Part shown: positions 44,578 to 57,042 of the stretch, piece after piece
Numbering within the stretch: the first letter of the stretch is position 1
How the letters are laid out: each line of letters starts with the position of its first letter
Assembly: GCA_947462335.1 (NCBI GenBank)
Contig: OX381716.1
Span: 5,838,861-5,902,860, forward strand
Direction of reading: 5' to 3'
From: Harmothoe impar
Taxonomy: Eukaryota > Annelida > Polychaeta > Phyllodocida > Polynoidae
DNA length: 64,000 bases
Translations under genes and position numbers: made by a program
Notes under the pieces: generated by a model
What the model was told of the DNA's origin: nothing
Database searches by the model: none
What the model saw: the letters and a program-made list of their open reading frames with translations, nothing else

Positions 44578-47500
44578 TCTTCAGCCGACCTCTCTTCTTC
44601 CTTTCCTCGAACACTACTTTCCCTCCCCTCAGGGTAGGAGAGATTAGATCAGGGCCCTCCCACACCACTGCATACTTCAAAAGCTGGATATAGGGTTTTG
44701 GTGTTTTATATGTTGCAGGCTATATATTTTGGCAGAAGTCGAAAATCTATGAACGTTTTGTACGTTACTGTATGCAATAAAAACCTGCGAAATTGCAGAA
44801 TTTCACTTTTCTGCAAATTTATATACCTGCAAATTTAAATACCTTCACAGTATATCCTCTGTCATTCTTATGCACTAATTAAGCCGTGGTGAATAACACA
44901 CCAACATGCATTCAGATATCATGCTGATCCATTGAGTGTGGTCTTTGCCAGTTATCCAAGAGGGCTGCATTACTGTATCATGCTGGCATGCACTATAATA
45001 TTATTAGCACAATATCTTATCATTCGAAAATTTCAATATTTGGGGATATCTTACGCTTCAACCACAGACAGGGACTCTCCTTTATCCTCAGGATGCAACT
45101 ACCATACTTGATCATCCCCATTAAAGGGATAATAGGCAATCCCTGAGATGGGGAAGCAGTTAGGGGATGTCACTAAAGGGAACATGTAAAGGGAGACCTG
45201 GAGTAGCTGACATCTATGAACCCTGTGTAGTGTGTGGAGTGCTTGGGTGTACAGGTGCCGCTAGCTGTATGTCAGAAATGGCGCTATAGAGGAGCTTTAG
45301 GGACTTTAGATGGCCCTGAGAGAAGTAAAAGACATTTTGAACATTAAAAGGTAATTCAAGCTGACAAATTTAACTGTGATTTTAGTAAGACCATTAGAGG
45401 CTATGGCCTAATTTCCGGTTTTGATCTTTTGAACATTGTTGAAGAGTGACTCTAAATGTGCAGAAAATTATGAGATTTTAGGTACCAAGAACATTATGGA
45501 GACCTGAGTGTGTACAAAAACAATGCATGGCATAGGCGGGTGAGGGAGAGATGGGAAAAAGAAAGTATGAGAGAGCGGGATGGATGGTTAAAGTATGGTT
45601 GGCAAGCAGACAAAATGAAAAGGTGAAGGGCCTCCTTAAAGAAACCTTTCCATGCTGTTGGCAGTGCAGAAAGATCATAACATCGTGGGTTTTGTCAAAG
45701 GAGATTTGTCCTGTGGTTGGAGGCATACCATCAGTTTCGACATCATGCACGACCCTCACCTGACACCAGCACTGAGAGAATCCAACTAAATGATGCTCTG
45801 TTGTTGACAGTGAGGGATTGAGTGGAGAATGGGAGATATTTGTGGTCATTTCTGTCTGTAATTACGGAGCCCAGTTCACTTTCCTGAGTCCTGAGTCCTG
45901 CAGTTTTGCCAAATGAAGTTTCAGTTTACAGCTTGGTTCTTGTCCTATAACTACTACATTCAATGCCCAGTAACCAATGAATATAAGTCCTTTTGGAATT
46001 CCCTTTAGAGATAGAAGTGTCTGGCTGTTCCCCTTAAATAAATAGCTAACTGAGAACCAGCAAAATGAAACTTAACGGAGCATATACAAGGGATATTACT
46101 GGGCTCTGCCTGCCAAAAGTATGAATAGAAGGGCCTTGAAGCAGCATAGCAATGCAGGCCCCAAAAGCACTATGTCCAACTGAGGGACGTATGGATTACC
46201 CATAATGGCCACCTAGGTCATGCTAAATGCTGTCAGCCTCAATAATACGGGTGACATTATAGTAAGTGTAGCGGCTCATGTAATAAAGTGAGCTATGTAT
46301 CGGTCAATATGTCATATTCATGGCTGTAGATGGTAAAACGCATCACACTTTACAGTTAGAAAATGAGCATTAAGTTGGAGAGAGACAAAAAGGAAAAATG
46401 GCTTTCATTTTTTCAGAGCAGTATAGTAGTTATAAACACAATGCTTTCTTTTTGTGTTGATGAATGATTATAGCCTTGGCAAGCAGCTGCCTGGTCCTTC
46501 AGCCATATATCATTAGTCCTATGGGTTAAAATGTTGACAAATGCAGTAATGTAGCACCACAGAGATATACACTAGCCCTAGGCTACTTCCATGTATCATG
46601 GCATGAGTTGAACATTTTGTTATTTGAGTTATCATGCTCTCCTTTAATGATAAAAAAGAAACAGACCCCAGACACGCACCATCCTCTGTCACCTTATGAA
46701 CCTTCTGTAATAGACACAGACACATGAGGTGTCTCTGTCACCCCCTGCAATAAGCACGGACACATGAGACCTTGCTGTCACCTCTGTGAACCTAACATGA
46801 GCCTTGTCAAAGCAGGACGCAGGGAAAGTGTTTAGTTATTCAGGTTGGAGGACGGCCGTCTTATGGTGTAAAGCATCACTTGGTGTTTCCTTCTAACACT
46901 AATGGAGGAGGATGTCTCTAAGGTCTTTTCATTGTCTGGCTTTTTAAGAAAGGTCTTGCCGTAGTAGATCTCAGGATTTCGAAATAGCAATTCTTAACCT
47001 CTAATGCTTAGGCACAAAGATTCCAAAAGTCCAACAATGGATTGATGCACTCCCAAAGGGCTGGAATGACATCACTGTAGTACTGGTGAGTTACTTGCTG
47101 GTGCTGAGTTCATTTATTTCATATCAACCAATAGAATGTAGCCATTTAAACTGCACAGTCTATATAAATTGGCAGACAGTACTGGTCCTCGCTTGAATCC
47201 AAGCATTACTAGATTGGCAGCAAGTGCTTCAGCGTTAAAAGGTTGAATACTCTAGGTACTAGAATACCTTTATAGTCTGGCCAATATGGGACGGGCATGG
47301 CTCCCTCCATTAGCCCCCTAGTGGCTGACTCGTTAACTAATCACTATACTCTAACTGATTACCTGAACGTCTTACAGTGTTTTACAAAAAAGAAAAATCA
47401 GAAGAAAAAAACAGTCTTTTACACGGTTAGCCCCTGGAGGCAGCTTAAGTAATGAGGTTAAGTACAACGTGTCAGGTCCTCACAGTAAGCGAGTGGATAC

Positions 47501-49606
47501 CGTGTTAACCCTTTAGGGATGGCATCATGCCTTAATGCATTATCAATGCATTGGTTGTCATGATGCATGAAAGCAGCACTGGCGAGTAGCTCACCAATGC
47601 TGCATTCAAACACTCAAGCAGGGTCTGCATGATGCACCAATGCAGACCTTGCAAGTTACCTACCAGGGCTGTATTTGTGCATCATGATGACAAATGTCAT
47701 CTTTATAGGGTTTAAGGTCCCCTGGCTTCAAGGGGATCTGATTTATCAACCATTCACTATCTTTGTTACTGCCTCAAGCTTTCAGTGCTGACAAAAATGG
47801 TTGAATGGAAATCCAACTATCGATTGGTCGTACTTGAGTTAAAACCTGTAGAAGAGGCACAGGGTGCTATGTAATGTCACAACTGAAATGACACATGTTG
47901 TGCCATTATTTGCCTATCTACATATGGCAGAACAATTGCAACAGTAGTGCACCAGAAGACACATGTACAGAAGTAATGAATACAGATTGATATCAATGCA
48001 CACATCATGCATTGGGTAGCATACATCTTACTGGGCCTTGGATGTAGATAGCCATAGAAGTATTTGATGATACTATTACATGAGATCTTGCCCCCAAAAT
48101 ATATGTGTAGCACTTACCATTTACATCTGTGTATTATTCACTAGTTAATGCTGGTTAATGTCCTTGTGTGACACACTCAGGCTTCAACATGTGTATAATC
48201 ATGTAACCTGTCACGGAGATTTGCCTTTGTAGACTCTGTTCTAATTGGGTTCCCCAGAAGGGAGCCCTACCAGGGATGCCGGCTGCAGGGGTTGGTAATA
48301 GAGAATGCAGCCTATGGAGCAGCTCAGAGGGACTCACTGTCTGATTAAAGAGGTAACTGTGAAGCTGTAAGCTTGTAGAAACCAGCACTAGCTCAGTTAG
48401 CGCTGAGGCCTGGGCAGGTCTAGGAGGATCACCACCCATTACAGAGAGGTTTAGTTGGGGCTCAATCCTACAGGAGTAAATAGGATGATGTAATGTAGCA
48501 GCCTCGGGAAGAGTGGGACCAACCCAATTAGGCCTAACTATGGGGATGTGTAGGCTGATCAGTGAGGCACTAGGTGGCAGCACAGTCAGCAGTAGTCTCG
48601 GTATGTTAGGTGCCATCTATACTTCTGAGTATATTTAACTCATGGCTTATTCGGAAATGGATGCTTGTAGGCATGAATAAATGTATCGTGTTAACATGTG
48701 GAAGAATTCATCCAAGACATAACATTCTGTCGGACAACGTTTATGTCCCACAGTGTGAAAGGTCTGAGTAGTTTAAGTAGTAAAAGAGACATGTTGCCAT
48801 AATGTTATACCCAGTTTAGCCTGCTTTCAATATATCTGTTCACTGTTTTATTAAACCCTTGTGATTTGCAGGTAGTGATTGAGGTGGACTGGCCTAGAAC
48901 TGATTGAGTTCATATCGATTAACACTGAGAGGTCATATGATAAGGATTAAAGGACAAATACAGTGAGTCATTCAGGAACTGCTCTCTTGTAAGAATTGCT
49001 CAGAGGTATTTGAGCTGACAGTGACATTCCATGTTACAGAGGATTAAAGACAATAACTTGGGCTGGAGCTGACACTCAGGACCAGTTTATCTGGTCACGC
49101 AACACGCGGAAACGACAGTACACTCATACAGGTGTTACAACTCATGGAATGTGGTGATACCTAAATATGAAACGGATATTATTTAGAATAACGGTGACAC
49201 ACTGTGTGCCACTATTATCCGCGGTCACCACCCACCCCTTCATCTTGCCATCTGGTGACTAGGATGTGTTTAATATCTCAACTAGGGAATCATGACATCT
49301 TTAATACCCCATATGATTGTGGAACTTTGAGTATCCTAAATAAACCTTGGGTACAGTTAGGTGCCACAAACTAGAAGTCTGGAGCCTCTCCGTACCATTG
49401 TGTATTTGTGAATGACCCATGAGTACCAGAACCATGTCCTACACAGAATGCAGTAACGGGGTGCTGCCAGGCCCCCACCAACAACAACCTCAGACATTAG
49501 CTGTCAACCACAGCAATGTTGTAAGTAGCAGTCTTGCATGATTTCTTTGCACTATTTCTCAGACTTAAAATTCCAGCTTGTTATAGAATGTATGACATGG
49601 ACATAT
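44578..49606. repeat. Segmental duplication copy B, left block
   Basis: Direct counterpart of 1-5473 plus 7258-7375. It includes the uninterrupted sites of insertions 1 (about 49450) and 2 (about 49563). Many small indels separate A and B, so the duplication is not recent. No coding region is supported. Confidence 0.9.
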
Positions 49607-49932
49607 TTTTTTTTTTTTTTTTAAGGTTTTTATTGGGTCTAATAATACATCCATAATACGTAGTAGAAATGAAATGTATTAATAACCAGCATATTGGCGC
49701 ATTGCCTTCCCTCCGCTGGCACCCCTAATGAGAACATTATTTACATTATTTTCAATAAGTTAAACAGTATGACGTACATTTGTAAAGAAAGGTCATAAAT
49801 TGTATTGTTGTTTTACAACAATCCCTTACATAGTTTACAGGAGTTTTCAATAGATAACAATGGGATGAATGAGAGATGAAAATAATATAAAAAGATTTCA
49901 TAAGATGAGATCTCACAAGCAAAAAGAGATGA

Positions 49933-52758
49933 TTACATAAAACAATTGGGGTAGTCCTTCTTAATCTCAATTTTGAAGGAGTTCATATTGTCAATTAGAG
50001 TGTACGAGGGCTTCAGGTTGTTCCATGCCACTATGGCCTTGTAATAGGCACTCCTGAGAACAATAGGCTTCAGTGTCGTAGGGGTAATAAGTCTTTTACC
50101 CATCTGTCTCCTCGTGGGCAGGTGTCTTTTGTCAATAAGACTGTCTCTTTTTGATAACTGATATGCATAAAAGAGCAGGTGAGTACAGCGTCTATCAATC
50201 AGTTTCTTACATTTTGTTAGCCTATGTAGTTCATTGGTATTATACAGTGGGTCTTTTTCTACTTTGACCTTATATATAATCCTAAGGCATTTATTTTGCA
50301 TGTATTGTAACTCAAGATTTTCCCCTAAATTGCCTCTATCCCATATAAAATCGATATAATCGAGCGAAGGTAGCACCATTGTTTTGTATATACATGTGGC
50401 AGTTTCAACCTCAGAATAGTGTCTAATTCTGGCTAATTGACCTATCTTAAAACGAGTATTATTTACAGTAATTTTTCTATGTTGTACAAATTTCATTTCC
50501 ACATCTAGATTCAGACCCAGGTATGGGAAACAGTTGACTCTATCAATTATCACATTATTTAGGGCTAAGACCGGATTATCATCTTTATCACCATTAAAAA
50601 GCATCCATTTGGTTTTATTTTCATTGATTGTAAGGCTATTCCTTATGCACCAGGCTGATATATTGAGTAGTGCAGATTCCATAGCAGCTTTGCTAGTGCA
50701 TGTAATAACCGCATCGTCAGTGTATAAAGTTATGTCAAAAATTCCACATTTTCCTAAGGAATTTATATAAATAGAGAATAAGACCGGGCCCATCACTGAA
50801 CCCTGTGGAACTCCAAATACAACCTCCTTATAGTCTGACAGTTGATTATTAGCAAGGGTACATTGTTTACGTGTTGACAAGTAACTCTCAAACCAGCGGC
50901 AAGAATTTTGGCTAAGACCTAGGGTGGATAGTTTTTTTAACATAATTAAGTGAGAAACGGTGTCAAAAGCCTTTTTATAATCGAGATAGAGGCATAGGGA
51001 GGGTTTATTATTAATGGTATTTGTTAAGATTAGTTCTATGTGTTCGCATATAGCCGTCTGGGTTGAGCGTGCTTTGCGGTATCCATGCTGGGTTGAACAT
51101 AACAGATCATTATTTTCCATGTATTTTTGCAGTCTCATACAAACAATCTTTTCTAAAATTTTACCCGGGAGTGGCAGAAGGCTAATGGGTCTTAAGTCAT
51201 TTACACTTTTGCTATTTGGCTTTTTTGGAAGGGGGATGACCGTAGCAGATTTCCATTCGTTTGGGAATGTGTGCGTCTCAAGGCATCGGTTGTATAAACA
51301 TAACATTACATCAGCAATAGACATAAAAGCATCTTTAAGAACATAGGTTTTCAAATGCTTAATGGATGATGGCTTTTTAATTTTTATGCCCTTAAACAAT
51401 TTCATTAAGTCCAAGTAGCTAATTGGCTCTAACAGATCAGTGTCCTGTATAACAGTACCGTAGGGATGGTTCTCCTCTTCTACACCAGGTGGCGGCACAG
51501 GCAGCGCATCAGCGAGGTTTTTACCAATATTCGCAAAAAAATCGTTAATAAAATGAGAACATTCCTCTTGTGGGATCAATTGACCTGTTACACTATTTCT
51601 TAACTTGATGAGTGTTGACATGGTTTTTGTTGGTAATAGTTTCCTGATACCCTCCCAGAATTTGGCTGGATCATCTTTTCTATAGGCTAAAAGTATGCCA
51701 ACTTCAGTCTTCCTGCTATTAAAAATGAGGGATTCTACTTTATTTCTGTGAAAATTAGCAATATTCCAATTATCTTCGTTATTAGTATTTCTTGCAGTCC
51801 TATAGTGATTATCTCTAACTCTCATAGCGTCAATGATGGGAGGGGTCAGCCATTCTGGGGTGTATTCAGGAATTACCAGTTTACGTATGGGACATATTAC
51901 ATCACGACAAGCCTTAATATTAAAAAGTATACGTATCCACATTTCATTGGGGTCATGTAAAGTGACTATATCATTCCAGTTAATGTGTAAAAGACTGTTT
52001 TTATAAGTTAAAAAGTCATAGTTTCTGTAAGAGCGTGCTTTTATACATTTCTTAATAATTTTGGTGCGTTGACATTTTAAGATCATATAAATAGGCTTGT
52101 GGTCGGAAATGTGGAAATTTATCAAACCCGATTCATATACATTATGTACATTTGTGTAGATATGGTCAATTAAGGTGCCTGATATGGGCCGGGTTGGCTC
52201 CTGTATTAATTGGAACAATTCACAATCAGTGCAGAAATTACCAGCTTTAGCCTCTTCAGTATGCTTATCATTAAATAGATCTACATTGAAATCACCCAAC
52301 ATAACATTTTTTCTATTTTTAGTGACAGTTGATTTTAATTCCGTAAGTTTTTTGTAAATGGCATTCTTATCAACATCATCGTCGGGAGGTCTATAACACA
52401 CGTATATCTTGTACTTAATAACACCGACCTCAACATCAACACATAAAATTTCATAGTCTTTTGTAATAGTAGAAGCACCCATATCCGCTGTGGCGAGGTA
52501 GGTATCCCTCATGTATAACATTAAACCACCAGCTTTTTTATTTCTATTAGGATATCTGTCTAATCTTAAATACTGATAGCCAGGTAAGTACATATCAATA
52601 TCCCTTTTATCTGGGCCTAACCAGGTTTCTACAATTCCGGTGAAATCTGAACTACTAATTATTTTAAAAGCATCCACTCTCTTATTGAAAACGGACCTTG
52701 CGTTAATACTAACAAAGGATATACCTTTGGTGTCTTTTATATGATCAATCGTAACCAT
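49933..52758 (-). CDS. Endonuclease-reverse transcriptase (non-LTR ORF2), intact
   Basis: 941 codons from ATG at 52758 to the stop at 49933. The endonuclease has SINARSVFNKR at the N-terminus, VETWLGPD with the catalytic Glu, LGDFNVDLF, TLIDHIYT and ISDHKPIY. The linker contains INDFFANIGKNLA. The reverse transcriptase has LRPISLLPLPGKILEK, YLDYKKAFDTVSH, FGVPQGSVMGPVLFSIY, the active-site box YTDDA (Thr where Ala is commonest), LTINENKTKWM and FPYLGLNL. The C-terminal region ends in WNNLKPSYT. No RNase H. The linked ORF1 lies 0.65 kb upstream. Confidence 0.93.
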   Translation of the reverse strand: MVTIDHIKDTKGISFVSINARSVFNKRVDAFKIISSSDFTGIVETWLGPDKRDIDMYLPGYQYLRLDRYPNRNKKAGGLMLYMRDTYLATADMGASTITKDYEILCVDVEVGVIKYKIYVCYRPPDDDVDKNAIYKKLTELKSTVTKNRKNVMLGDFNVDLFNDKHTEEAKAGNFCTDCELFQLIQEPTRPISGTLIDHIYTNVHNVYESGLINFHISDHKPIYMILKCQRTKIIKKCIKARSYRNYDFLTYKNSLLHINWNDIVTLHDPNEMWIRILFNIKACRDVICPIRKLVIPEYTPEWLTPPIIDAMRVRDNHYRTARNTNNEDNWNIANFHRNKVESLIFNSRKTEVGILLAYRKDDPAKFWEGIRKLLPTKTMSTLIKLRNSVTGQLIPQEECSHFINDFFANIGKNLADALPVPPPGVEEENHPYGTVIQDTDLLEPISYLDLMKLFKGIKIKKPSSIKHLKTYVLKDAFMSIADVMLCLYNRCLETHTFPNEWKSATVIPLPKKPNSKSVNDLRPISLLPLPGKILEKIVCMRLQKYMENNDLLCSTQHGYRKARSTQTAICEHIELILTNTINNKPSLCLYLDYKKAFDTVSHLIMLKKLSTLGLSQNSCRWFESYLSTRKQCTLANNQLSDYKEVVFGVPQGSVMGPVLFSIYINSLGKCGIFDITLYTDDAVITCTSKAAMESALLNISAWCIRNSLTINENKTKWMLFNGDKDDNPVLALNNVIIDRVNCFPYLGLNLDVEMKFVQHRKITVNNTRFKIGQLARIRHYSEVETATCIYKTMVLPSLDYIDFIWDRGNLGENLELQYMQNKCLRIIYKVKVEKDPLYNTNELHRLTKCKKLIDRRCTHLLFYAYQLSKRDSLIDKRHLPTRRQMGKRLITPTTLKPIVLRSAYYKAIVAWNNLKPSYTLIDNMNSFKIEIKKDYPNCFM

Positions 52759-53404
52759 ATTGGACTAACCACAGTGTGTGAAAAGTAATGGGTTGACATG
52801 AAATGATACCAAGTATGGATGATCGTATCTGATACTCCATGTGTGCGGTTTCTTTATAAACAGTCAGCTTTACACCCTGCTACCGGTAAAAACAAAGTTC
52901 TAAGAAAAGGTTATATTCAAGGAGACGGGTAGTGATGAGACAATAAACATGATAAATTTATGAACATGGGGGGTAATATATTGACATAGTCAGGGGGGGG
53001 GGGGTACATGTATCATTCCTACAATCATGAGAATATGGAAAAGAGATACACAGAGACATTACGCAGTGTTGTTAACCAAACATTCAGTCAGCTATTGAGA
53101 CCTTGGGTTACTGTGTTACTGGGTCAGTTGTTACATAACTTCAAGCCAGGTTGCCCGCTTTTTGGCTATACTATTATTGGCAACTGGAGCATGTTATACA
53201 ATCAGTTGAGTGGATTGCCAAATATATGGCTATTGAGAGCATACCGTGGGGGGACTGTTAGGCTATAAATATGTACAATTCTAATACCTAGGGTTTCTAG
53301 TGTAAAATTCCAAATGTGATATAACTGTACATGTATGGTCGTACACTGACGAAGTTCTGTGCATCAATAGAAACATGAAGAGTTACTCCCCACCTCCAGG
53401 TGAT

Positions 53405-55103
53405 TTATTTCTTTCCACCTTTGGGGGTCCTGGGGTGCATAATATTGAACAGTGTCTCCCTCATACTATTGGATTCCTTTGATTGAGTCTTTTTAATTTT
53501 TGGTGGCTTGACTTTTGTTGAGACGATCGGGGTAGGAACACTGTTGGTGGGAGTTGTCACTGCTGGCGTGGCCGTCGCTGTAGTCGGTGGAGAGGAGGAG
53601 GGAGTCTGGTCATTCGTGAAGACGAGTTGAGTTGGGGCCAGCTTTCTCTGCGCGGATGGTTGTGCATCCTGTCCACCTGTTGGAGATTGAGAAGTGGTGG
53701 GCGTGGTCGGGGCGGCTATGTGAGTCACTACAGCAATCGTTGTAGCAGTGGTCACAACAGGAGCGGTAGTGGTCTGTGGCAGTGGTGATGCTACAGTGGT
53801 GGCTACTACTGCTGGAGGAGTAACCGTTGGTTGAGCTGCAGGTGAGCTGGTGTGTGCTACTGGAGGTGGGGGAGGGGCCTGGGGGTACAACTTTCATAAG
53901 TACTTCACCTCCACGGTTTTTTCCATTGTGTGTACCATTCTCCAGGGCCTTACTGCGTAGTCCTACTCCTATTCCCCAATGTGGGCAGGAAGTTGCCTCC
54001 AGTAGCTTCCGGTTCTGTGTCTGCAATATATAGCTGCGTAGGTTGTCATGCTGCTGGTATTTGTACATGTTGATCTCCTCCAGGTGCTTCTCGTCCTCCT
54101 GTTTCTATGCCTGACAGTCGATGGATTTTGCAATTTTCTGCGCTGCTGCATGTGAATAACAGTCTTTAATACGATCAGCTTTTACCACATTCCCAGCAAA
54201 GATAGCCTTTCTATAAGCTACTAGATGTTCCACTGATGCCCACTCTCTACCATCTGCTTTGATCTTACATGCGTAAAAGTTAGATAGTGGTGCGTGTTTG
54301 CCCTGATAGGCGACGTAGTCGTCGGTGATGACAGTTTTCGTGTTGCTGAGCTGTATCTTCTGGGGGAGGTCACCTAGTGCATGATGTGGGTAATAACGCC
54401 CATTGTACAACAGGCCTCTTCCCCTAGGTTTAACCACAATGCCTGCTTCGTATGCCATTTTTGCTATTGCACTGATGTCATTCTTCTGTTTCCTCACCTC
54501 ATTATTAGAATCTTCAGTGATGAAAGCATGTCTGAAGCGGGTGTTTTTTAGATTGCCTTTCAGAGACAAAATTTTATCACGTGATGTGGCTTTGGTCATA
54601 ACCACCAGCATGGTTCTGTCCTCAGACATGGGTGACCCCTGCCTGTACACGTAGTCAATCTCAAATTCGTCAAAGGTCTGATCAATGGAGGAAAAGATAT
54701 CTATAGCTAGTTGACGGGTATCTTCACCCTTTGTGAATTTTATCCCATCAATCACCAGATTTTTCCTTCTCAGTGAGTGGTCAATGACGTTAATCATAGA
54801 AAAGTGCTCCCTAATGTCATTTGAGTTAACCCTGGCTCGTCGCTCGTTTTCCTCCAGTTTTAACTTCAGGGCAGCAATTTCCCTAGTTTTACTGTCATTC
54901 TGACCCTGGAGAGCACGAACATCCTCCTGTGTGTATTCTAGTGACTCTTTTAACGCATTGTACAAAGTTTCTAAATTGTCCTTTTCAGTCATCAGATATT
55001 CAATTGTTATACCCAGTCGAGCCTTACCATCTTGTCTGGTCTTAGGTTGTGATTCCTCCAGAGCCTTAAGCGCCTCCTCTTTAGTTGGTGCAGCCCGAGC
55101 CAT
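53405..55103 (-). pseudogene. Retrotransposon ORF1: coiled coil, RRM-like and NADAR domains, interrupted
   Basis: ATG at 55103. Residues about 30-95 form a heptad-rich coiled coil. Residues about 105-240 resemble the L1 ORF1p-type RRM and C-terminal domain (RRKNLVIDGIKFTKGED, EDSNNEVRKQKNDI, LLYNGRYYP). From about residue 265 a NADAR domain starts: PLSNFYACKIKADG, WASVEHLVAYRKAIFAG, AAAQKIAKSI. A TAG at 54105-54107 interrupts it. The same frame then continues with MYKYQQHDNLRSYI, LLEATSCPHWGIG, GKNRGGEVLMKV, which completes NADAR. Near 53890 the frame changes and a Pro/Thr-rich tail continues to 53405, ending in PRTPKGGKK. NADAR proteins are N-glycosidases acting on ADP-ribose-type bonds. The role here is unknown. 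Confidence 0.85.
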
Positions 55104-55417
55104 ATTGACTCAGCGAGTGGCAGTGGTGGGACGCCGGTGTTGACAGGTAGGCACTGGTGGGAGAGGGTGAGTGGCGCAGTGTGGCAATGGCGCAGGTACA
55201 GGTAGTGGGTCGCACAAAGAAAAGGTCCGAAAATATGCTGACCTTGCACAAAAACACTCCAGTTTTTGCCTCAGCACGGTCACAAGACCTTAATACTCCT
55301 CCTGTGCGAAAAAAGCGATTGTCCTCCTCCTGTGGGTGCTGTAGAAGGGGGTCGGTAGCAGGGCGGGTGCCTTGGTGCGTGGCTACTCTGTGACCGTCAT
55401 ACCGCAGCCTCCGATAT

Positions 55418-56873
55418 CTGATAGTATCAGAGGGGTGCAGCTTTACAATTGGTGCCACTTTCACATACAGCTTCTATCTAGATTATTTGGCTTTTTACAA
55501 AAACTGTGAGTTATATGCATGCTTCAAGCAGTCAACTTCATCCATATAAGAGGAGGTTAGCACTGGTTTCACACATATATACCTACATACGTTCTGGAAG
55601 AAATATGGGTAGGGTAAGTTTAGCCTCAACTTTAGAGAGTATCAACTAGGATATGTTTTACCATATGAACATCAATGGTAGGGTGAACCATCCCCTCGCA
55701 GTAGAATTGAAAAGAATACCAAGGCTCTCCGCGAGAGTGTGGTATTAATTTGATATTTGAGATGGCGGCATGTCAGTTTGGCATAGCTCGCTTGCACACA
55801 ATCAGCAAGACAACTGCGCCGATAGAAATCAACAACACAATGCACCAAATCAAGAACACAACTTGCCCATTTAACAAAAAAAAAAGCTGAATCAGTTAGT
55901 TTTGATGTTGATTGTGTTGTTACATCAGAACTTAAGGTCAAGGTTCAGGAAAGCCAGGTCAAGGTCAGGGTCGTTTATATAGTGAAGGCAACAAGACATT
56001 GGGACAGGGTTGACACATGAATAATGGCATTTTCTATTCAATTCTGGTGTTTAAATGTATGCAGGGTAAAATAATAAAGCCTAGGGCTTTATATGCATCT
56101 TGATGGGACCTAGTATTTCAAGGGCACAATGCCAAAAGCTTAATTATATTGGCACCGCATGTCAGCACTGGCTCTATGGTGAGTTTATCAATTCAATGAC
56201 AGCAGATAAGTAGAGGCTAATGTAACATGCCATTCTGCAGACAAGGTCTCAGCCTCTTACATGGGTTGAAACATATCTCTCTTCACCTAAATGGGTGGCC
56301 CAGTGCTGCAATGCCCTTTTCATGCTGATGCATGAAAGCAGCCCTGATAGCTTTACCAGAGCTGCATGCATTTATACACCATGCCAATAAAGCGTGATAA
56401 AGCACAATGCGCAACCCTCAGACAATAAGGTTCTTCTTTTCCATAGTTACCACACTTTGTCATTCACATGGTTTGTAATGTGGAAACCAGATAGGGTCTG
56501 TCGAGACTGCGCTTACATCTTACACCCAGGCTATGTCACACCAGCACCAATACATCTCTGTGTTTATTCTCCGTGTATTGATTCTGTGATACATAGATGG
56601 GCCTTGGAGGAAATACATGAATGTATTCAAAAGGCTCTGACTCTGCAGTCTGAGAGGGTGGTTACAGGGTGTAGTGTGTCATATTCACTTACTGCAGGAA
56701 GGAGCATTGCAGCCGGGTACAGAATCCAGGAGACATGATGGTGAGAGAAACAATCAGGATATACCAAAATCAAAGCTAGAACCCATTTTGACCAATTCTT
56801 TAGCATTGGGAGCTATTTAGCAGAGTATTATATTTTAGCCAATTTGTCCTGTCCAAGTTTTACATGGGTAATA
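55418..56873. repeat. Segmental duplication copy B, right block
   Basis: Direct counterpart of 14516-15966, including the AGGTCA cluster (55934-55967) and the dispersed-motif copy near 56330-56410. Homology stops where the hairpin at 56867 begins. Confidence 0.88.
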
Positions 56874-57042
56874 ATAAGCTAAAACGGCATGGCGGTTGCA
56901 TACGAGTGGTTTTAGCCAACGAGTGTACGCCACGGTATCCACGAGTCGGCTTCATAAGCCGACGAGTGGGAACCGTGGCGTACACTCGTTGGCTAAAAAC
57001 ACGAGTATGCAAACCGCGTGCCGTTTTAGATTTATTATACCT
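56867..57042. repeat. Long hairpin downstream of Crypton-like gene 2
   Basis: Arms of about 74 bases (ctaaaacggcatggcgg at 56879 against ccgcgtgccgttttag ending at 57029) with only a 3-base loop (cat) between cggctt and aagccg. Pairing extends outward imperfectly to 56867 and 57042 (ggtaataata against tttattatacc). Inside the arms the word acgagt recurs several times. It is placed about 530 bases beyond the recombinase stop codon. Confidence 0.92.

Larger units (their letters stand above)
49607..55413 (-). mobile_element. Full-length non-LTR retrotransposon with NADAR-containing ORF1
   Basis: 5,807 bases on the minus strand, bounded by ATAT at 49603-49606 and 55414-55417. Copy A shows the empty site at about 14511-14515. 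The 3' end is a poly-A run (T-run 49607-49622 on the plus strand) preceded by AATAAA. It has a 5' UTR of about 310 bases, ORF1, a gap of about 650 bases, then ORF2. ORF2 is intact and ORF1 has a nonsense codon and a frame change, so this copy is nearly complete but probably not autonomous. Confidence 0.9.

Noticed and set aside
55157..55393. Plus-strand open frame at the 5' end of the 5.8-kb retrotransposon
   Set aside because: It lies in the element's 5' UTR on the antisense strand, without recognisable domain or poly-A context.
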